DNA from: Paraescarpia echinospica
Taxonomy: Eukaryota; Annelida; Polychaeta; Sabellida; Siboglinidae
NCBI GenBank assembly: GCA_020002185.1
Contig: CM034543.1
Location: forward strand, 11,057,258 to 11,121,257
Direction of reading: 5' to 3'
Length of the DNA: 64,000 nucleotides
Shown: positions 30,980 through 45,400 of the stretch, piece by piece
Position numbering within the stretch: the stretch's first letter is position 1
Layout of the letters: every line of letters starts with the position of its first letter
The notes under the pieces: generated by a model
The model's input: only the letters and a program-made list of their open reading frames with translations
What the model was told of the DNA's origin: nothing
Databases searched by the model: none
Program-made: the position numbers and the translations under genes

Positions 30980-33900
30980 TTAGAGTTTCTGGTAGTTAAT
31001 GGCGTCGACGGAATCAGTCAACATCAGTCTGCCAGGATGATGAACTAGGTCAACAAGATAGCAACGTGGCGGAAACTTGAGCCCACCCTGTAATTACAAA
31101 AATGAAATATAATGTTACTACAGTCAGATATAAATAAATGCTAATAGCCGAGTCCTATAATTTTATTGACGTTTGTGTTTAACGAAGTCAGACGATCGTC
31201 AAAGATAGTATTTAACAGTAAAGAAATGTAATCGAAAATCACACTGTAGCTTAGGTGCCAAGATCTGCTCACAGAAGTGTAACAAAATACTAATAAAATG
31301 CATGAATAGCGATCCACTCAATTGTCAGTATCTTGTGTCATCACGTGTTGTTTTTAGGTAAACATTTCAATTGTATATATATATATATATATAAATATAT
31401 ATTTATATATACATATATTGTATATATACATATGCATAAATATATATTTATATATATGTACATATATATATATAAAACAAGATGAGTTACGCAAAAAAAT
31501 AATAATGAAATGTTATCAGTATTCAGCTTTGCTTTAAACATTTGTGATTTTGTTGAACACTGGTTGGGTCCTATGCACTTAAAACGTATACCTTTGTAGT
31601 GCCGTCACTGTCGTCTTGGAGCATGACTTCGTTCCAGGCACGATTATATTCACCCCGGACAAGAGTGCAGCTGACAGCGATACGATCCGCCAGTGTCTAC
31701 AACATATCGCAATAAACCTACATGGCGTCACCACTTTTGAAACATGCCTTTTTGCCCTTTACATATTTAAACATTTAATTTCATATAATTTTGTGATTTT
31801 TTAATCATTTAATCTAGGCAAAACATTGTGGCAAAAAATGGGCCAATAAGCCTTGAAGTCCATTGGACTATATTGTGAATTTGTAATTATTAATCAAATG
31901 GTTTTTGGTGAATCATAGTTACAGATCATTAAGGGTTATGACGGACGTAAAATTGTTGACATATTTGTGGAGACTACATGCATGCCATGTCAGTGAAGAT
32001 ACACCTAGAAATAAAATATTCAAGTAGACCGTTTCATGAAGATTGTATATATTAGTTTGTGTTAATAAAAATATTGTTGAATTTTATCCCGATACTCTGC
32101 TATTTAGGCCGATTTCCAGTGGTTGTAGAAACCTTGCAGGAGAGTTGGTGAGCTGCAATCTCGCATGTGGCACAGTTAAGGTTGTTTAAGAAAATGTGCA
32201 TGTATATGGTGGCACTAACACAAGGACTGTGTATGCAAAATTATAGAAAACGTTACTGCAGAGTTTTTGAGAAAAAAGGCAAAAATGTAAAAAAATTGCA
32301 TTTTGGCAGGCCCTGGGGGCCCTTAGAATGATTGAAGGAAATACAGATTTCTTGTGTATACCCCTGTAGTGGCACAACAACATGGAATGTCAATACCAAA
32401 TTAGTGAAAAGGTTACTGCACTTTTTGAGAAAATAGTCAAAATGTGAAAAATTAGCATTTTGGGGGGCCCTGAGGTGCCTTTACAATGATTCAATCAAAT
32501 ACAGGTTTCTTGTGTATAGTGGCACTACCACATGAAATGTCTATGTAAAATCAGAGAAAAAGTTACTGAAGAGTTTTTTTTTAAATAAACAAAATGTGAA
32601 AATTTACCAGTTTGTGGGGCCCTGGGGTGGTTAGAATGATTAAATCAACTACAGATTCAACTACTCGTGCATAGTGGCAGTACCATAAGATATGTCTATA
32701 CAACATTAGAAAAAAAGTTGCTGAATGGTTTCTGAGATATGGCAGCTAATGGCAGACGGCAGACGCAGAGTGATGGCATAAGTCTGTTGGACCTTCGGCC
32801 CAAAGGACTAAAAAGGGACATGGTTTCAGCGATCACGCAGTAGGGCCTGCATGCGTGGCAAGACATTTCCATTAAGTATGATCGTTTAACATGGTAAATG
32901 AATGAAGATGACGTCTCTGAAGGACTACAAGGCAACACAACTCTTTAAAACGACAAAACACAACACAATATCAAAATGAAACTATAGAATTTGGTGTGGA
33001 AATTGGTACATGAAATGTTGGTCTTATGTCACAAATCACGATAATGGTCCATGATCAAAATGGTCCTAGACTATAATGGTACATACCCATAACAAATGGT
33101 CCATGACCATAGTTGACCATAACCATCAGATTATTACAATGGTCTAACAGCTTGTTTGTGTACTACATTAAAAAATAATTGTGGATATATATATTACATG
33201 TGTCTGCATTTTAATACATCCCATTAAATAGTTTGTCAAAATAAGTATATATAACGTATTTACAACAAATTGCATGCACAGCAAGTTAACTCCCTCGGTA
33301 GAAAACAAGAGCTACTGCTGTCAACAGTAAAACGATGCAAGCGTTTCTAGTCGTGCCACGTCACCAGTTAGAACAACATCACAAAAACGATCATGCAAGG
33401 CACAGTTAGAGAACAAGAGATGGAGAGAGCGACATAGAAGACAAGCTGGTTGGATAACATCGTAGACTGGACCAGGTTACCCCTACCCTATCCACAACGA
33501 GGAGACTATCCAGACTGGTGTAGACTGACAGTGGACATAGCTCTACTACGTCAAGAGTTGAGTGGTTGGGTATATATTGAAAATGTGTACATAGAGAGGA
33601 GGCTGCCGACAGGAAGCAGTGGAGAGAACGAACAGGTTGAGTTATTCAACAATACTACACCTGACATCACCCCCTACACCTGGAACCAACTACAGAAAAT
33701 GGCCCAGGACAGGGGACGCTGGAGAGCAGTTGTTGGCAGCCTATGCCCCACCTGACGTCATCTCTGTACAGGGAACAAGGAGGAAGAACAAAATGTTTAT
33801 ATCTGAGATATTTTGTTGTACAAATATCCTGCCTGAATCAAACATACCTAGTGAGTATGGCAAGCAAAGCATTCATTTGAATATACCTTAAACAGAAGTG

Positions 33901-36401
33901 CTCGGTGGCAGTGTATGCCAGCTCGGATCTTTCCTATGTTGATCACGTTAGACTTGCAGTCAAACTTAAGTTGACTCATTGGTAGTTCCCATGAGAAGTT
34001 TGATATCTGGCCACGGTCAATTGAACCACCCATCTTGAGTGCAACAAATCTGAAAGATGCAATTGTATCATACAAGACTACTACCTACTAATTCTTTATA
34101 AACCAAATCAATCATCAAATTTCTGTATTGTGAAACTAAAACAATTGTAGAAATAAATGTTTCCATAACACAACCTATACTAAACTCATTACCATCAATA
34201 CAACATCACAGTGGAGATTATTAATAGGAGTCTCCCATCCTCTGTTATGACATAAACTTTTATTTTTCTATTATACATTACATACTTATGTTTTCATGTC
34301 GACACTATTACAATATATTGCACGTTTTTTTGTTTTTGTAACAATTATTCTGTTGTATTACGTATTTTGGGACAAACAAATATTTCCTATTCCTGTTACT
34401 CTCATTTCTTTCTTACCAAAGTTCCAACTCATTCCTCGTTTCACTTACTGGGCGAGAGCGACCACCTGATCCTTGCTCGTTGGCAGAGGCATGATCTTCT
34501 CGTCGACATCTTCCAGGTACTTCACGAGTGTGAGATCACTGGGAGCGAAGTAGGGCTCAGGCATCCCTGTGACTGCACCTGAAGTCGCGTTGTCCCCTGC
34601 CTGGCTTCCTGCATCATCGTCCTTCAGCTTGTCTTCTTTCTCCTTCTGTGCCATTCGAGATTTCCTGTCCAGACAAAACGATCCGTCGGTTCAGTTAAAC
34701 TTAAACGAGGTTATCTTGTCTTGTGTTGTCTTCTGATAAAATTACTTCTGGTAACATCATAATATGCAAATAAATTCGCATGCAAGTTGATGTTCGATTC
34801 AGTTACATTTATTTTGAAATAAGAGTACGGGTACCTCTAAAATTAGTTGAGCAAGAATGAGGATTTTGAGTGTTCTTTGTGCTATTATTTCGAAATACGA
34901 ATAATAGTTATTCTGTCAAGGTAATTTTCGTGGATAGTTAAGTGTATTCCTGAAAATATGTTCAATATCTTTCAGTAAACTATGCATGTAATATATAATT
35001 ATATTTGTGTCATCTTTAACACGTTATTACATTAAATGATTCATAATAAACCAGTTAATGATGATTGTAATTACTAAGGAGTTCATACTATCAGTTCGCT
35101 TTGTGCATCTCAATGTTGTCATTAAATAGAATGTGTTTGTTTAAGCTTTGCAAATTTTCACACAACTGGTCGTTACTTCTAAAGACATTCCTCTGTATAA
35201 GAGTCACATTCATTAAGCCGATATTTATATCATAGATTAAGCAGTATAGCATTATCATACGAATACACATTACACATGTTAAACATAATACACTATTGGT
35301 TAGTAAATCCAACAACATAAATACACATGAACAAGAACATGTGAACAAAGTTAAATACATATTGTTGGGAGTCATTATTTGCAGAGCCAGCTATGCACAA
35401 ACTATACATGAAAAAACAAATTGTGTACTTGAAGATTAATACTGATCATAACTACACGATTATACATAAAATATCAAACTATGTACATGAATTACTGTTC
35501 AAAATACACCATACACATGATACTATTACAATACAATTACTCCAACGGATCAAGAAGGATGCAAATCTACATACTAGGCGACCAGGATATATTTTAAAAG
35601 ATCGGAAAGGACATCAACTGTTACATCTTTGTTTGTTCTACATTAATGATGGATCTATAAAAGGGCTTCCATTGACCATTCTAATATATCATATATTTAT
35701 CTGTTCCACAAATGACTAGGACTCAACATATAAAATGACTTAGACTCTCAACATGAAAGACTACCAGCTTGTTATATTTTGTGTCTTCAGTGCTGTGTGA
35801 AGATATGGAAATTCATTCACAAATTAATGTGTGGACTAGAAACTCTTAAAATGATATTACCATTGATTTAACTGCTACTGGTACTGTACCCAGACGTATG
35901 TCACATAATTTGCTCTCTCCTTGTTCCATGCTGTGCAGGTGTGGGGGTCATTTGTTGCACCCAAATTGATGTAGTTATGTAAACTGGCCTGAGTCACATT
36001 AGTTAAAGATGTTACAGATCAACTAGAAGTCTTGAGATCTTTCTCGGATGAAATATATATATATATATATATATACAGATGAAACTGCAACACTGCTTCA
36101 ATTGAAAAGGTAACCTGGAATAACAAACTTTGCAAATGGCAAAGTTGGATAACAAATTAAACAATGCTGGATTAATCAAAGTAAACAACACCGGATGACA
36201 AATTAAACATTTATAGAATTTTAAAAGTAATTGCTACTTATGTTCAATTGAGGAATCTTCCTTTGAACCGCTGAAAGAAAATAGTTCTCCAGACATATAT
36301 ACGATAAACTCATTAAAGTATTGCACCAGTTGAATTAGATTGCTCATAGAAGTCAACATTATGATGACAAGAAAAGAAAAAGCATTTAAATAACTATGAT
36401 A

Positions 36402-36466
<65 letters not shown>

Positions 36467-39400
36467 ATGCGTGCGTGCATACATGCAGTGCATGTGTATC
36501 AACTTTCGGTGTGAAATCATTAATCTTATATTGCAAACATGAAATATGTAAGATATCTGCTGCAATGTTGTTGCTGGCTACCGAGTATATTGAAAATGCA
36601 ACCAAAAAACCTGTAATCAAACTACTCACGCTTTGTCTCGACTTGTGCGAGATGTTCGCCCACTAAACGATGATTTGGAGGTTTTCTCAGCAACTTCAAC
36701 ATCAGAGTGTGTATGACCAAGTGGATTCCTGCGATGAACACAAAACAATGATCTGCACAAACAGGTAACAACAAATATTTCACTGTAAATTGTGTGTATT
36801 TTTTCTTAATAATTTTGTCTTGTTGCTTTTTTGTTAACAATTTTGGCTTGTTGCATTTTTCAGCTCGGCTTATAGAGGATTTAAGCAGTTTGGAAGCTTT
36901 TTATTATATATATGTATATATATATACACACAAACACACATGAAGCATTATTACTTAATCACCAATAAACAAAAACACACACAACTTATTGCATGTTTTC
37001 ACTAGAGACGAGTTTATTATTTTAAGGCAAACAATGTTTCAAATACAAACCAATACGACCGACACAAACAATCTAAATTATATTATGATATGAATGTGAA
37101 AAAGTTGATGTTACAACATTATTTGTATCACTACCTGCATAACTTAGAAAGAGATCATCTTATGGACCCCGTATTAGTTACAGGGTAATTCCCTTGGTGA
37201 CAATCTTGTTTAATTTTGTTAGATGATCTTCCACTCACTCAGGTTTGGCATTGATCAAGATAACAGGTCGCTTCTGGTTGATTTCTTGCCTGCCGTAATC
37301 ATCAAGCGCCATAAACTTTGCTCCTTTCTTCAGTGGTCCGGCGTCAAAGAACCCATCCGTTATTAGGTCACTCACACCTGTTATGATCATTAATATATTG
37401 TGTCAATCATATTATATTCCTAGATTAGTTTTTATGTCTATATTATAATAACACAAGTACAGACATGGCAAAATTTGTCAAGCTTGTCTCGAAACTGTGC
37501 ATTAGTTTCTTCTGGAATGTCATATTTTAATTTAATTCATAGTAGTTATACAATTATACTTTGTATTCTTGCCACAAGGACTGATGTATTTAACATCCAT
37601 TAAAAAGGATCAACTTTGAAATACCCTTCATAGCCTGCACTGTTTTATGTACCCATGTATATAATATTGAACATTTCAACAAACCAAAATGCATACAAGA
37701 ACAAAATACTATGCATACATAATATTTCATTAAGATAATTTGTTATATCAATACAATATGCTGTAAAGTATAACATGGTAGAATGAATACACAATAAAAA
37801 CAGTTATCCAAGATGCTCCTTTATAAAAGACCTTATACATATATACATGTATGAAAAGGGTATATGAAAGGCAAAGGTATGTTCTTATATAGCAGAACTT
37901 AAAACTGCTCAAAGTGCTTTACACTTTACTCCCTGGCACACTTGTTCAATTGAACACCATCTCAACATTTCTGGGAAGCATTCAGTCTCCATAAAGTTAC
38001 TCAATAAAGACTATTCGTACACAAATAGCCACCACTGTGGACAGCCAGATATTCATTCATTCAGCTGAGTGAATTGGAGCAACATGAAACGAACAAACAT
38101 GAAACGAACAAACATGCCCAAGGTTTAACACAGTAGCAAGAAGATTTTATCCCGGAATCTCTCGATTGAGAGTCCATCGCTCCAATCACTCTACCAGCAT
38201 GCTCTACAAAATACATACATACATTCCTGTAGGCAACAGATTGTAGGGAAGCAATATTACCTAATTGACCTGTAATTGAATACTTTGCTGAGAGATTGCT
38301 GTCCAGTAGTTTGGCTATAGCCAGTTGGGTGAAGGCATTTTTGCGCGTACTGGACAGCTGAATCTCCAACAGAAGGTCGAGTCCACTGAAACACATAAGA
38401 CAGTATACTGATATCCGTGTAGACGAGACATTCATGGTGCTCAATCCATCATCAGAGCAGTAGCTCTGTTTTGGCAGTAGCTGATGCAGCACCCATATTG
38501 ACTGATTGATTGATTGACTGATTTATTTAATTATTGATTGACTGATTGACTGATAATTTCATGTTCAGTAAAATGATTAGTTTTACATTGTTTTCAATGG
38601 CCGAGCCACTCATATATCATTTACACTAATCATACAACACCTATTAACATATGTAAAAATTATTAACAATTCAAATCATAACATATTATATAAAACATAC
38701 ATACACAGAACACATTTAATATGGTGGTCTAGCACTCAAATATTTGTGCAGGGACTTGACGGTTGTGTGGGAAAAGGTTTCAAAACCGCAGGAGCTGTAG
38801 TTGATCAACAGATTAGTGTTTTAACCTCACATGCCCCATATGGCTTCAATCAACAAGTCATGATAAAGAAATCAGGGCCATTGTTTACTCATGGGTGAAC
38901 AATTTTGTCCGCATAATATTTGATACATCAGCCATCAGTCTTTTAATCTTTAAAGGAGATTAACACGATATCAATCACAAGTTTTTATGATATTGAATGG
39001 TTAAGAAAATATAAAAAAAATTATTTCTTACAAAACAAATATAGATGAACTGGATGTCGGCAGAACATCCGATATATCTGCCACCTTAAACAATTAATTC
39101 TTTTAAAAGAGATTAATGGGATACTAAGAATAGTTAAGAAAATAAAAATATGTATTTCTCACTAAAGAAACAAGAACTAGATGACATGAATCGACTTGAG
39201 AGATAAGGCAGACATTGCTCACATACCCATGTTTCCCTATCTCTACAGCTGTGGGTTCATCTGTTGCTGCGACAGTAATAGCCCACGATGCACTGCGGCG
39301 GACATCATCCGTCCCAGAATTCAACAGTTTCACCAGCGGCTCTACACCACCGTTCTCTCTAAGCTGCAACAGAAGCAAACAATGTTCGCTGTTCAACCTC

Positions 39401-42400
39401 CACCAATACTTGCATATTTTCCTTCCAAAATAGCAATTAGCATCAATTTGCATTGACATGGATGCTTCCTAGAGAAGTCGAGATGGTGTTTGATTGAACA
39501 GGTCGGCCAGGGAATAAAGTGTAAAGCACTTTGAGCAGACCTGAGGACTGGATACTGCGTTATATATAAGAATTTACCTTTACTTTTAACACGTGTTTCA
39601 CTCACTAGGTGGTGCTATTGTATCAATTTATTTTCCCCGGTATGTAATGATGATCAAAACCCCCACGTAATGTTTAACAAATTTTCTGACTTTGCAAAAA
39701 AATTAATGCCCTTACGTACACATTGATACTATTGTGATTAATGTTTGTAAATGTTGAGGATGGACTACATTTTTGTACTATTAGAAACTGTAGATGTGCA
39801 TTAAGTGTAATCTAGTAGGGCGACTCCTACGCTATAGTTAATAAGACTCCTAGACTCATCCGACAATCATATAACACTGTTACATGAATAAGATTTTGGT
39901 CTAAATAAACTATTTCTGATTCTTGTTCACATTTACACACATACCCACCGGTGATGGCTATCACGTTTTACATAATGCATTATATGATCATTGGCGCATA
40001 CTATTTAATGTGATGTGATAATACTTTAACTTGCTTATTAATTGTTTGGTCAATCAGTAATTTTTTTCTTTAGCTTTCAAGAACGTGTTAAAGTTCAGAG
40101 AGAGAAGAACAAATAGAAGAATAGAAAACAATAAAGGAATGATTCAGGTGAAGATAGGTGGTTTACATCAGTTAACATGTAATCATTCAGGTGTGTTATT
40201 ATGCAACATAATCTTCTTGTGTAGTCTGAATGTGTGATGTGTTATTCAGTGTGATGTGAGCATATTTTAAGATGCTTACTGGCAGCGTCTTAGTGATTGT
40301 TGTGTCAATCAGCAATTTTGTCTTATATCATTCTACAGTATTGTATTAAAGTTCAGATATTGGAGAAAAAGCTAACTGTTGCATTGTAAAGTTCATATTA
40401 TTTGTGCTTAATATTTAAAAATAAAAAAATTACAAACTAATGAATTGTGTTAATTAATAATCACATTGATGCAAATAACAAATAGAATACAATGATTTAA
40501 TGGTTCGTATGAGCAAAAATATTTTATATAGATTTTTAATTAACATACATCATCATTCAGCTCTATCACTATATCACATGACTCAACAGTTAGCGAATTA
40601 ATGTATAGATATCATTCTTGCATAAAGTATGAAATATGTGTAGCTTTCATGATACTTTCTGCTCTAAATGTGATACTTACTATTTCCCGTGATGCAGCAT
40701 CACATGCAAATCCTGCTATGGCCAGTGCTGCTTTACTCTGCAACACTGTGTTACTACAAAAAAGAGCGTCAGCAAAATCAATAACATTGTATAAAAGTAG
40801 ATAAATTTGATATAGAACAAGTATGGAGTACAGCTTAATGCGTTTAACTTCACCCTCTGGCAGAACTGTTCATTCAAACATCATCCCAATGTCTCAGGAA
40901 AATATTCAGCCATGACGTAATTACTGCACAAAAAATGTCATTCATATGTGAACACCACTGTCTATAGCCATGTACTCACCCATGCAGCTGAGTAAAATAA
41001 ATAAGGCAAAGATCAAGGCACAATCAAAACTGAATCAGCAGTAAGAAGATTTGACCTAAGTCCTTTCGAATATGAGTTTGGTGTTCTAAACACCATGTCA
41101 TGTCCCCCATAAAACACAGGAGAAAGATACCCTCTACATCCTGTAGCCATTAACTGCAGCTAAAACCATGATGCACGTTACATATAGAGAGCAACTTCTC
41201 AGACAAAGGAGTTAATTTGGGAAACGTTAACAAAGCATTCATGCATGCATACACACACACACACGCACATACAAACACACACACACACACACACACTCAT
41301 ACACACACACACTCATACACACACATGCACATACAAACACACACACACACACACTTATACACACACACACACATACTCACACACATACTCATACACATGC
41401 AGACACACGCACATACAAACACACACACACACATACTCACACACACTCATACACATGCAGACACACGCACAGACAAACACACACACGCACATACAAACAT
41501 GCATATGCACGCGCACGCACACACATCTTACACAAAAAACACATAAAACAGTAATAAAACTAATAAAATAAAATTATTACACTTACTAAAATTTTAATTA
41601 ATTAAAACAACAAATAAGGAAGACAGTGACTTACACAGATCTGAGAGGTTCTATAAGTGCACTCATCACTCCGCATCGATTCATCTCCATCCGCATGTAT
41701 TCATCTCGTGTCATATTAGTAAGGACAACCGCCGCGTTTGCTGCAGCCATCTCTCGGGTATCAGACAGCAGCAGGATCAGTGACTCAACACCATGCAGGC
41801 GGATTATCTCACTGTAATCCAACAAAATACAATCATATGAGACACTCTCATGAAGTTTATGAGATGCGTTGCCTGCGGGCTATCAGAGGTGTTACTGGGG
41901 CATTCAGACTATGAAATAGTCAGGTTAGAGAGGAGACATTCACCCGAATCCATCTCAGATGTAGTCAGATATAGAAGACTCCAGTGGTTTGGACATGACT
42001 GCCGTATGCCAAATGAAAACATAATTAAGATAGGTTTCAAGGAAGACTTTAAAGGACAAAAATACTTTACTGCATGTGTAAATAATTTGGGACTGTTCTA
42101 GGGTGACCTTAATTGTGAGGTGGCTGTATTACTGAAGTGACCGTAACGCAAGGGTCTACTGTCCTCTACATAGACAGAGGTGAAGAAGGAGAAATGTATG
42201 CGAGTGAGGAGAACACAAGTGTCTCGTTGACATACCCAGCATTGAAGGTATTATTTGCTGTGAGGTTGGCAAGAGCCATGGCAGATGCTTCTCTCACGTC
42301 TCCACTGTCACTCTTCAACATCTTGATGAGGGGATCGATACCATCTACAAAACCAGCATGCATAAATGTAACTTGCCATAGTGAACCAGGTATGAAGTCG

Positions 42401-45400
42401 CAATGGTCTATTCTGGAAATGAGGCACAAATAGCCGTGTAGGTCGTGTTCCATCAATTTTGTGATTTTGACAGGAATGCACACCTTTTAATCTTATCTTT
42501 CATTGTCCAGTTTATTTTCCCCAACAAACAATCATTAGCTAATAAAATATGTGCATTCACGAACCCATTGATTAAAAATCATAGACAATACAAGTGAAAA
42601 TGACATTGTTTCTGAAAACTTTTTCAAAGTTTGCTTCAATTTTAGCAATAAATCAAAAACTACTGAAGATATTTCAGCAAAGCAGGTATCCTTTTAAAGC
42701 TCACAATCTATGGAATCCAAAAAGGTACAGAACTCAATTTCACAATTTTGCAACTAAATATCCACTTTGCTGTGACAAGTCACACACGTTCTTTTTGTTT
42801 GCTGTAATGTTTACGGGTGACCCTCACAATAGGAACCTATTGGTCTTAGTGACAGTCACGTCAAGAACGTTTCTTTAAGAAATGTTATTTAACCATTTCT
42901 TGTAATAAAGGCAACTTAGTTCTGCAATAATTTTAGTCACTCCTCTGTACTCATTCTTGCTTATATATGTCATTCTTATGATATGGCATCCATGTTTGTC
43001 TAGAGTATTCTAAATGAGGCCTAACTTTTGTTAAACAACATTTTTTAAATATTTAATTTGGGTCAAATCCAATGTATATAGATAGCGGTATCTATATGAA
43101 TATAAAATGGCCCAACTTTTGTTAAATACAATAAATACTCAATTTTTATCAAATGCAACATAGAGTATCTATCTATGATATACATGGATACGTGAAATAA
43201 TGTAGGTATTCAAATAGAGAAACACCTTGCATTCTATGTAATGCCACCTACCCCACTGTCCGATCGAGTCACAGCTTGCCATGTTAAGCGCCATTACCCC
43301 GATGCCCTGCGCTGCTGCCACCTGGACGTTGATATCTTCGTGTCCGAGAAGGAAGATCAACATCTTCTCCACTTCCTGCTCATGCAGTAGTTTCCGATTC
43401 TCCGCTACAGCGATATGGTCAACATTGTTTTTTATTTTATAATTTTCATTTTTGTATTAATGTTTTTTATTCTATAATTAATTTTATATTATTTTTGCAT
43501 TGTTTTATTAATTTTATTTAATTTTTTTATTTTACCTTTAATTTAATTTTTTATTTCATTGTTATTTAATTTTTATTATTTATTTAATTTTTTATTTTAT
43601 AGTTAATTTTATATTACTTTTGTATTGTTTTATTAAATTATATATTATTTTTTGTATTAATTGTTTCACTTTATATTTTAATTTATTTTATATATTTTTT
43701 TATTTATAAAAATCACTTAACATTTTGTCTGTTTGTCTTGATCATAAAATCATGTTATACAATACAATCTGTCCATCCGTCTGTCTGTCCATCTGCCCAC
43801 CCACCCACCCACCATCCAGCAATAAATGTGCTTAAATTTACAGGCACACTCAAATGTATGTTTTTGTATAATACTGAATGTTTTTTTCGTGATCTATCAA
43901 ACCAGAATATTTAATTTTCACAATAAACTTCACCAATGTAATATTAAAAAGATATTGTCTAAAACTAGCCCATAGGAGTAATCAAGAACACAATTACGTC
44001 ATCGATAATATAATTTGTTTGACAACATTGTCTTTGAACCGTACCATTCCTGGCTGCCCGAGCCAAGGCCCTGGAAGCGTGTTCCTTCACTTCTGGGATT
44101 GTTGGCACAATCATCTCTGACGAATCACCCTTCAGACGTTTATCATCTGCCAGAAGACATTCGGTTCAATTTCTCAGGAGCAATATATAAACAACTGCAC
44201 AATTTAACAATATTAATACAAAATATACATTGTTTACTGAAAACTTTCTGACCGATAACAGTTTTATGTGATTTCACACATATTTACAACAGTTCTCGAA
44301 AATATACAACCTTAATGGTCAATATATAATATATACATATATATACAACCATGTTCATAATTTAATGGAAAAAACATTTCAAATTGCTCTTGTGAACATT
44401 TCATGATTGTCTAAAATATACAGTGTATTACTAATGAAAGTAGACTAATGATTATTAGGATATGAGGTTAACATTGATAATTTCTTTAGCAAAGTATTCT
44501 TGAAATTATTTTTTTAGATATTTAACAAACAACTAACACTTACTAATAACGTATATTGAAATAACCAAGCAAATTTCAAAACATAATTATTTGTTAAAAA
44601 AACACTAATCTAACCATATTGACTACGATATGCTACTACTGCTTAAACTACCTTGCTACTTAATTTGTGAAATTACTCTACAGACTGTCTGAACTATTTT
44701 ACAACTTAACTTGAAACACTAATAACATTCATCATGGCAAATGATGTCATCAAAAACCAACGTCGATCAGTTCTGCCACTGAAGGAAGAAGAAAGAATGA
44801 ACAAAGCACAAAGTGGACTACGCCACTCACTCAGCTAGTCTGAAAAAACGTCAGCAAAACGCAAAAATCAACAATAGAACTTTGGATCAAACGTGAAGAC
44901 ATGCCAGCTATACACTAAGGCCTTGTCACACTCGTTGCGGAAGCATGCCGGAGGGGGATGGGGTGAGAGATCATCCACAAACCCATAAAGGGACTCTCTG
45001 CTATGCTTTCAGCAATAGATTCTGCCACTGAAGGTATGGCCATCAGACGGTCATTTGCCGGTAGGGTCAACTGTCCAAGATTCCCCGCGCGTGTCTTGGT
45101 CCGTGCCCCTGTTTGACCTGTACGTCGCCCCATGCTCGTCTGCAGCTGTTGGCGCCCTACACTGCTCCGTCGCCCTGTCGCCGTGGCCCCGCCAGCTCTT
45201 GCCTGGGACGCAGCACCATTTGGGGGTGATGCACCCATCGTGCTTACGCGCCCTAAACGACTCTTGCTCATGCTTGAAGAGGTGGCTGCATATCCAGGGT
45301 AAAACAATTTAAGGGTGCATGGGTATTTTAATAAAGTACAAATATGACACAGACGTCACGTTAAAGAAGTAGGTACAGCATGGATTGACCCTATTTCTGC

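Noticed and set aside
33450..33755. Host protein-coding exon
   Set aside because: The ends match the LINE RT C-terminal tail pattern and no splice sites flank the frame.
36234..36666. Frames of 131 and 85 codons around 36.4 kb
   Set aside because: Driven by the (GT)n microsatellite and by the antisense of a real ARMC3 exon.
41217..41571. His/Thr-rich open frames
   Set aside because: Pure translation of a (CA)n microsatellite.
44015..44251. Plus-strand 78-codon frame
   Set aside because: Antisense shadow of ARMC3 exon 44146-44045.
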